A stretch of 64,000 bases of DNA from Rachycentron canadum (lineage: Eukaryota > Chordata > Actinopteri > Carangiformes > Rachycentridae): positions 6,289,706 through 6,353,705 of the forward strand of contig CM076671.1 of NCBI GenBank assembly GCA_038496675.1, written 5' to 3'. Below the pieces are notes generated by a model that did not search any database, was not told the origin of the DNA, and saw only the letters and a program-made list of their open reading frames with translations. Each line of letters opens with the position of its first letter. Positions within the stretch are counted from its first letter, which is position 1. The position numbers were made by a program, and so were the translations under genes. Shown here in pieces: positions 57,776 through 64,000 of the stretch.

Positions 57776-60700
57776 CAGATATCCCCTTGATTCAATTCTT
57801 GTCTGTTTGCAGATTTGATTCGCGCAAGAAGAGGGTGTATAGACCGAAGCAAATGAAAACGAGCAGCTGGAACCACGGACAGAAAATTTGAACCACAATC
57901 AAAATGAAATTAAACTGAAATTAAACCTATGCCTACGATTTATACATTACAGTGAAGTTTCCATTAAATTTACAGATGGATAAAGAACAAAATGAGAATT
58001 GACAGCCATACCACAGTGGTAGCCAGAGCTAAATGCTAACCATATGCTAACCACAGTCATGGACACACTTTTTTGTAAAATAAGAGGATCACCAAAGTTA
58101 CCACAATTCATCCAAACAGGCACATGATGTGTAGTAACACATCTGATAAAGAACCTTCTTGTGGTCTAGTGCTATCCACTGTATCACCGTTCCACCCTTA
58201 AAAGCAAATTCAGTCTTGAAATAACTGAAGGTGACTAACATGGAGCCAACAGGCCACCTCTTTAAAAATAGCTTTGACTTTGGCTGCATGAAAATAATTA
58301 AATTTCCATAAAAAACCTTAGCAAACATCAAATTACCCGCATTGGGAAAGACAAAATGTTAATGAAAGAGAGTGAAAATTTACAGTGTGGCCTCACACCT
58401 ACTAACACCATTTAAATAATTCAAAGACCTGGGCCATGGAAGCACAGTTAAAATATTAAAGAAATAACACAAGTTGCTGTATTCAAGGAATTTGCTTGAC
58501 TTCAAGCATCTCTCCAGAGTTGTTCACACAGTCGGAGCGTGACTCGAAGCACTCTGATTCGAAGTTTAAAAACCAACTTTTCCACAAGGCAGTTGCAAGA
58601 AGGCAAGTTGAACTCTGGCAGTTGCAAGAAAAGAGTTCAACTTTCCTAAAACCAACTCACACGTTCATCTTAAAGTGAACGCAGCCACTAACTTGCTGCT
58701 AAGCTACAGAGTGATAGGACAGAAACTTAACTTCTTCTGGTTCAGCCGCTTTGAACGCATCCTAATGTTTTCTCTGGCAAACATAAATGTAGTTGATAAG
58801 AGTTATCCAGCATTTTTTTTATCCGACATGAGCCCCATTGTGTTACTGGTCATCCCGGACCAAGCGATGCTATAGACTTGGGGAAACCTGTCTGCAGATC
58901 TCAGCTTAAGACCGACACTGAAACAGCATGCCAACTGTCTTTCTTCTTTGGTTTCACACTGCTCTGTGTGAATGATGTAGGAGTTTGTTGCCTTTGTACT
59001 AATAAATGTTGCAATAAAGTTCTGCACCCCCGCCATGTCTGGCTGTGCAGCAAGAGGTATTGAGTGTGAGCGTTAACGGTGCTCTGGATATAACCTCTCG
59101 TCTTTCATGTGAAATGATGAACAGTAAAGTTTCTTTCATCTCTTCCCTTATAAGCAGATTTTATCCCACATACACATGTTTGAGTATCTATATGATATAA
59201 GCATTTGCCATGGTTTTAAATGGTGAAAACCAAACAGAACATGAAGCAGATGGTGACTTCTGAAAGCTTGTCCACAGGCCTCACCTCCAACTCATACAGC
59301 AGAACTGTTTCAGCCACAAAACTCTTGTTGATGTGACAGCAAATTGTCCAATCTGTGGAGCTACACAAACAGATACAAAGCTAAGAGCTTGTCTCCTCTT
59401 GTCTGCTGCAAAAATAGCAGCTCTGTGGATGTGGAAGACTCAATGTCAGATCACTCTCCAAAAGTAACTTGGCAACAGAGGCTGCACTTTTTCATTAAGC
59501 CGTGCTTGTTTGTGGATGAGCTGATTCTTGCCATGACAAAAGGCTGGTAAAGTGTCAGACAGGATGCTTTCTGAATGGCAGGTGGGGGAAAAAATTAAAT
59601 AAAGATTAAAAAAAGGGGCTATTTTACCCCCAGCAACCTGACACTTGTCATTTAGACAGTGTTGCAGAAGTTCTGTCTTGCTCCGAGGGCCTTTGTAAGC
59701 GTTTTTCTTGTGACACAAACTGCCAGTCAAGTAGGGGTCACCTTTAGATGGATACCTCAACAAGCCTGTGGACTCCCTGCTGGGCTCCACAGGATGCAGC
59801 CATCCTCGAATTAGCACCAAACGTCAACTTGTAGCAAAAAGGGAAAAAAAAAAAAAAAAGAAACCAGACATTTTCTTGCGATACACTACAGGAGATGATT
59901 AAAAGTTAGTGAATCCAGAAATCCCTACACCAATGATTAACTCTTCTGAACATCAGTTGTTTCTGGTAAGCTGCCTTTTGCTGAGTCCTGAAAAACATTG
60001 CTTAGGGCAGTGCCAGTCATTTTACAAGTGCTGATCCTCCTCCTCCTAAGCGGATCCAGGGGATGTTTTGACGTTTTGCCAGCCTTGGTCAGTGATAAGG
60101 ATGACCCGGTCATCTCACAGCAAGCGTCTACACAACACTGCCTTTTCTTTGGAGAGTAAGACAACACACTCTGTCATTATTTGATACCCTTGCACGGAGG
60201 AGAACAGCATCCTGTGACAGCAACTGCGCTAGAAAAGAAGAATATGAAACTATTTTTTCCAAGCTTTTTCTTTTGGTTTTTTGTTTGACTGTTGAAAAGC
60301 AGAGTAAACTTTAAAAACTGAGCTTTTCTGTGTCACAGCTATAAAAGCCACTGATAGCAGATGAAATGGAAGAAGTTAAGCCTGAGAAAAGCATATTGTA
60401 CCACTCAAAGACAAATTATACCAGATGAGAAAGCTATGGTGAGCTGCAGCACCACACTAGTTTTTCTTTTTCCTGCCTTTCCACTTTTATCAGCATTTAT
60501 TAATTTACAAAGCTCTGCAACCTGCATAGTGCTGTGAGGTATAACAAACTACCAGCCTTGCTAAAATGTTGGGGCAGCAGCAAGATTGGACAGATAATTG
60601 ATCCAGTTTACAGTCAGTTGTTTTTGTTGTCTTAGGATTAGCATGTAAAGCAAAAGAAAAATGTGTGATCTGCAATCAAACTTCAGAAAGCATGCTCCTT

Positions 60701-62044
60701 TGTGCTTTTAGATTTGATTTAACATTAACGTGAGCAGAGAAAACAGAGCCTTTCAATGCACAGCGGTGAGGTCCGTGAGAAAGTGACATTAATAACAGGT
60801 TTGTGTCATGACAACTGTCAACTCCAAATTCTCCGTATTGAAATAAATTCTTAAAGGAACACGACTCATGCTTTGTGAACGCAGCCAGCACCATCTAATT
60901 TGTTCGGTTTCACCACTGAAAGGGTACCAATTTGTTGAGCCGGGAGAGGAATTTTCAATTTAGCAGAAATCACGTCAAGAGTCTGCTTTATCAACACAAA
61001 ATGGTGTGTGATGCAGATCGTGGAGGGGGTAAAGAAACAAAGAGATGGTGCACACTGACACAAAAGTGATTCAATTGGGCCAAATGAATAGTGTTGACTT
61101 GATATTATCAGCAGGAAAATGTATGTCAGGTAGTTATAGCTTTTATTTATGTCGTTTCTTTCTATAATTCATCTGCTTTATTATCAGGAAGGCTTAGTCC
61201 TGACCTTGGGAACCACAGTTCTACCAAAAATCAATCAATAACATTTTTTTTAAACATTTTAAAAGTTACTACTGCAGAGGAAGACTAAAATACAGTTCAA
61301 AGTTATGGAAAAAGCTTAGTTTTGATTTAGATTTTTGGCCTTGCTTTATTTATAATCACACCTTCAACTTGCTGTGAGCCTAAATGAGCTTAAAAAATAT
61401 AATACACCTATAATCACTTGGACTAGTAACAAACCTGTTGGAAGCTTTATTTGCACTTATCTGGTACAAAAGTCGCTGTTTAAGCAACATTAAATATTGT
61501 CGACTTTTTTATTACTCTCCTCAGCCTTTTTTTGTTCTTGCTCTCTTGTTTGATTGACATGGGAATTAAACATCTCATCTTAACTCGTGTAGGTGTAGTG
61601 TAGGCTGACAATAATAAAAGACCTTTTTACCCCCTAAAATGAAACAATGCCGATTTGCAACCTCTTCTCAAATATTAAATAAATCAGTGTGCTGTGCACA
61701 ATTAATCTGTGTAATTTTTAGTAGCCTGACAATTTAAAAACATGAGTATTTCAAAAGAAAAATGAATAAATGTGTGTTGTATTAATCTTTCTAGACTTTC
61801 CCTTAGAGGGATTGGGACCATTGATAAAAAGGTAAGATTATAAATGTCCAGATTGTTACAATGGAAGCGCAGGATCACAGCCGACATCAATAATGCTCCA
61901 AATTCCACGACTGTACTAATACACATGGCCTAGAAAATGCATTCTTATTAAAAATAAACAAATATTTGCCTCCCGTTTCTGCTGTGACTGGTGACTTCAG
62001 TCAAGGTAACCTGATAAATGAGCTGAATCTTACAGAGAGCCCAT
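57776..62044. other. Noncoding DNA, nothing recognised
   Basis: A 14-bp direct repeat GGCAGTTGCAAGAA occurs at 58588-58601 and 58617-58630, flanked by the inverted words GTTGAACT and AGTTCAAC. A16 lies near 59848-59863. The 124-codon minus frame (59446-59820) and the others lack domains. Confidence 0.45.
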
Positions 62045-62190
62045 GTCCTTGGTGGGCGCAGCTTGTGTTAGTCTTTCGCCATGCTGATTGATAGTGGCGG
62101 ATGCTAATTCCATGGCAAATGATGCTATTATTCAGGGGCTCAAATTGAATTACTTCATCCATTGGATCTGCTTAACATTTTCCCCATGGA
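62045..62190. promoter_or_regulatory. Possible conserved noncoding element with PBX-HOX-like site
   Basis: TGATTGAT (62085-62092) is a classic PBX-HOX composite core. Around it are CGCCATGCTG, GGATGCTAATTCC, GCAAATGATGCTATTATTC and CAAATTGAATTAC. The block is unique-looking, with several CpGs retained. The motifs are seen. Function and conservation are inference. Confidence 0.35.
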
Positions 62191-63426
62191 GAGTTTAGTA
62201 ACCAGTGTAATCTCCCCTACTTACTTACAAGTCCCGTTTGTCATGCACAGTCTCTGTCTCTCTCTCTCTCTCCAAACGGATGTTTTCATTACAGTGCTGC
62301 TGCAGTGGAAAAACGTTGGGTACACTCACACTCTTACAGTTAAATATGGTAATACCTGCCACCTCACATAACCTGTTCTTTCTAGTACAGATCAACAAGG
62401 ATACTGTATCAATCCGTTTCCCTCTATTACTGATAGAACTGGGTGTAGAGAATCTGGCAAGGATGAAAACATATATCAGCAGGGCTTAATGTAAAGCTGT
62501 TTCATTCTACATTAATTTTGTGAGCTAACACTGATGACAGGCTTGGTCCTGCAGAGGTGATGATGCATTTTGAGGACAGGCTCTGTGTTTTTGATGGATT
62601 ATAATAGAAAATACACTTAAGGTCGACTGCTGAGCAAAGCCAATTTTCCACAAGAGCTCTGACATTGAGATCATTGTGATGGAGACCCCACATGGTGAAG
62701 TCCCTGTCATGAGGATGATCCGCTCTTATTCTGAAACCAGAATTAGTCACACAATGACTGTGCTACAAAGACGCAGCCTTTCTTCCACTAAAAAAACAAA
62801 TATCACCTCAACGCAGCCCTCAAATTCAGGGCATTTACTAATCATACAACAAACAATTTGCATTCATGTTTTGATTAATCATTTCCTTCTACGCATTATC
62901 AGTAGACATTTAAAGCAACAAGAGCGCCACCATCTCCAACCTGAGCTGAAGAATATGAAGACTGATATGAAGGCTGGAATGACTGTTATAATAAATCCTT
63001 TTTTACTATATCCTGTCCCCAGTGTAACAAAGGCAGGAGCAAATAATGGTCCTTTGGATTCGAGGTTCATTTTTAACATTGACAAAACAATCTCAGCTCA
63101 AGGTCCATTCAGTCACAATACTTGTATCATTTCACCATGTGATGAGTGAGTTTGGCAGCTCTGGAGATGTTTGGAAGAAGATTTGGAGACTGAGTATCAG
63201 ACGGAGTGTGTGTATGTATATAAATGTGTATGAAGCATACGCATATAGACCTTGTTGTGCTGCTCCCACTTGGCCAAAAAGTCAATTAACACAAGTTTAA
63301 AAGTAATATGTAATGAGCTATTGATTATATTGGTTATATGTTTAAAAGACTTGCTCAACGCTGCCCATTTCATATAGCAAAAGCTTCTCAGCAAAGCAGC
63401 CAGGTATTCTGAAAGTTGTTGAGTTG
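62191..63426. other. Noncoding DNA with (TC)8; includes a 157-codon frame judged fortuitous
   Basis: (TC)8 lies at 62257-62272. The plus frame 62676-63149 begins METPHGEVPVMRM (from its second codon) and has no recognised domain or codon bias. Its opposing frames are also open. Confidence 0.4.
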
Positions 63427-63434
63427 TATAAAAG
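63427..63434 (+). promoter_or_regulatory. TATA-box-like element (weak)
   Basis: TATAAAAG in the context GAGTTGTATAAAAGCC is a good TATA match. A start site about 30 bp downstream would fall near CCACAGAC. No initiator or CpG island supports it, and such matches are common in AT-rich DNA. Confidence 0.15.
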
Positions 63435-63524
63435 CCGACATCTCACCAGAACCACAGACAAGGCTAAGAACAAAGCAATTCAGTCTATTCTCTTGACTAA
63501 ACTTGCTGACAGGATTTGCCTATA

Positions 63525-64000
63525 ATGTTTGTATTACTGTCACAGTTCCTTCAGTTGCCCTCCACCAGCTCTGTGTTTAAGGGGGCTCCAACCCGCCCGC
63601 CGCTCAACCTGCAGGGCCTATTTGGGTACAGAGTATCTGAAAGTGATGAGCCAGGATGGTTGAATATAGCCACAGAAACCAGTTGTCTTTGCTCCCAAAT
63701 GGGAATCCCAGAGCAAGAGGCAGGCTGTCAACTCCATCAACACTGGGATAATCCCAGAAAAGAGATGGCATTTTTATTGGCCTGTGTCTCGCTCCAGCGC
63801 CAAGACCACCAGACTAATAAGTCAGTGATGCCTCTTTCTCTCTTCTTTCTTTCTCTCCATTTGGAGGCTTCTTTCACTTATAACTGTCTTTTTCCTTTTT
63901 TTTTTTTTTTTTTAATCTTTTCTGACCTCAGGCAGAGTTTTTTTTTTTTCTTTTTTTTTATGAGCAGAGGTGTCTATGTCCAGTCAAATGACAGACAGGA
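63525..64000 (+). other. Open frame running off the right edge (158 codons, no stop)
   Basis: From ATG at 63525 the frame has no stop to the end of the window. It begins MFVLLSQFLQLPSTSS and crosses two T tracts (63896-63913 and 63938-63959), which inflate it with phenylalanines. An in-frame TGA lies just upstream at 63507-63509. The first 110 codons are not low-complexity, but no family is recognised. It may be chance, and the sequence to the right would decide. Confidence 0.15.
63832..63960 (+). repeat. Pyrimidine-rich tract with T18 and interrupted T22
   Basis: CTCTTTCTCTCTTCTTTC, later T18 (63896-63913) and T12-C-T9 (63938-63959), give a strongly polypyrimidine plus strand. Low-complexity sequence of this kind often flanks or precedes splice acceptors, but none is evident here. 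Confidence 0.75.

Noticed and set aside
62676..63149. 157-codon frame as a gene
   Set aside because: No domain, opposing frames are equally open, and composition follows the local AT-rich background.
1..64000. CRISPR arrays, operons, phage or plasmid genes
   Set aside because: No regularly spaced identical repeats, no compact same-strand frames with ribosome binding sites, and abundant vertebrate-type repeats. The sequence is eukaryotic.
1..64000. Known microRNA or snRNA genes
   Set aside because: I looked for familiar mature sequences of conserved neuronal and developmental microRNAs and saw none. The hairpins found are repeat-derived or too short.

Overview
This window reads as intergenic or deep intronic DNA from a ray-finned fish, probably a percomorph. 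It is AT-rich, CpG-poor, full of microsatellites and homopolymer tracts, and scattered with short decayed copies of repeats I recognise from teleost genomes: tRNA-derived SINEs, an RTE-like LINE tail, hAT-like fragments and miniature inverted-repeat elements. No bacterial or viral gene organisation is visible. No open frame matches a protein family I know. The longest frames (176, 157, 142, 137 and 135 codons) are about what chance gives in this much AT-rich DNA. All repeat family names come from memory, since no library search was possible.

Layout. 0-9 kb: a degenerate tandem repeat of about 36 bp, a (GT)15, one exon-like segment (876-990), long unremarkable noncoding DNA and a possible terminal exon at 8374-8463. 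9-20 kb: a minus-strand tRNA-derived SINE, a (CA)21 tract, a teleost repeat at 10.97 kb, a perfect 16-bp-stem hairpin at 11.33 kb, a repeat-dense patch at 13.4-13.8 kb, two conserved-element-like stretches (14.8 and 16.9 kb), a strong G-quadruplex motif (17.44 kb) and a hAT-like fragment (19.7 kb). 20-36 kb: four of the five copies of one dispersed repeat family, two exon-like segments with near-consensus splice sites (22279-22367 minus, 26734-26799 plus), a nested insertion at 30.4-30.9 kb and SINE pieces. 36-49 kb: the most enhancer-like stretch (36.9-37.5 kb), a TTAA-flanked inverted-repeat element (37.7-38.2 kb), a compound (TC)n(TG)n, a second LINE tail (43.6 kb) and the longest copy of the dispersed family (46.1-46.6 kb). 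49-51 kb: the least ordinary spot, a 219-bp CpG-dense segment ending in a consensus splice donor, followed by an acceptor and a poly(A) signal, and bracketed by two copies of one repeat family. 51-64 kb: mostly unremarkable DNA with a minisatellite (55.5 kb), two conserved-element-like stretches (57.6 and 62.05 kb) and a TATA-like box with an open frame running off the right edge.

Nothing here demonstrates a working pathway or a new system. The testable candidates are the CpG-dense unit at 50.0-50.7 kb, the 66-bp exon at 26.73 kb and the putative regulatory elements. If these are real they would belong to a large gene or a regulatory desert extending beyond the window.
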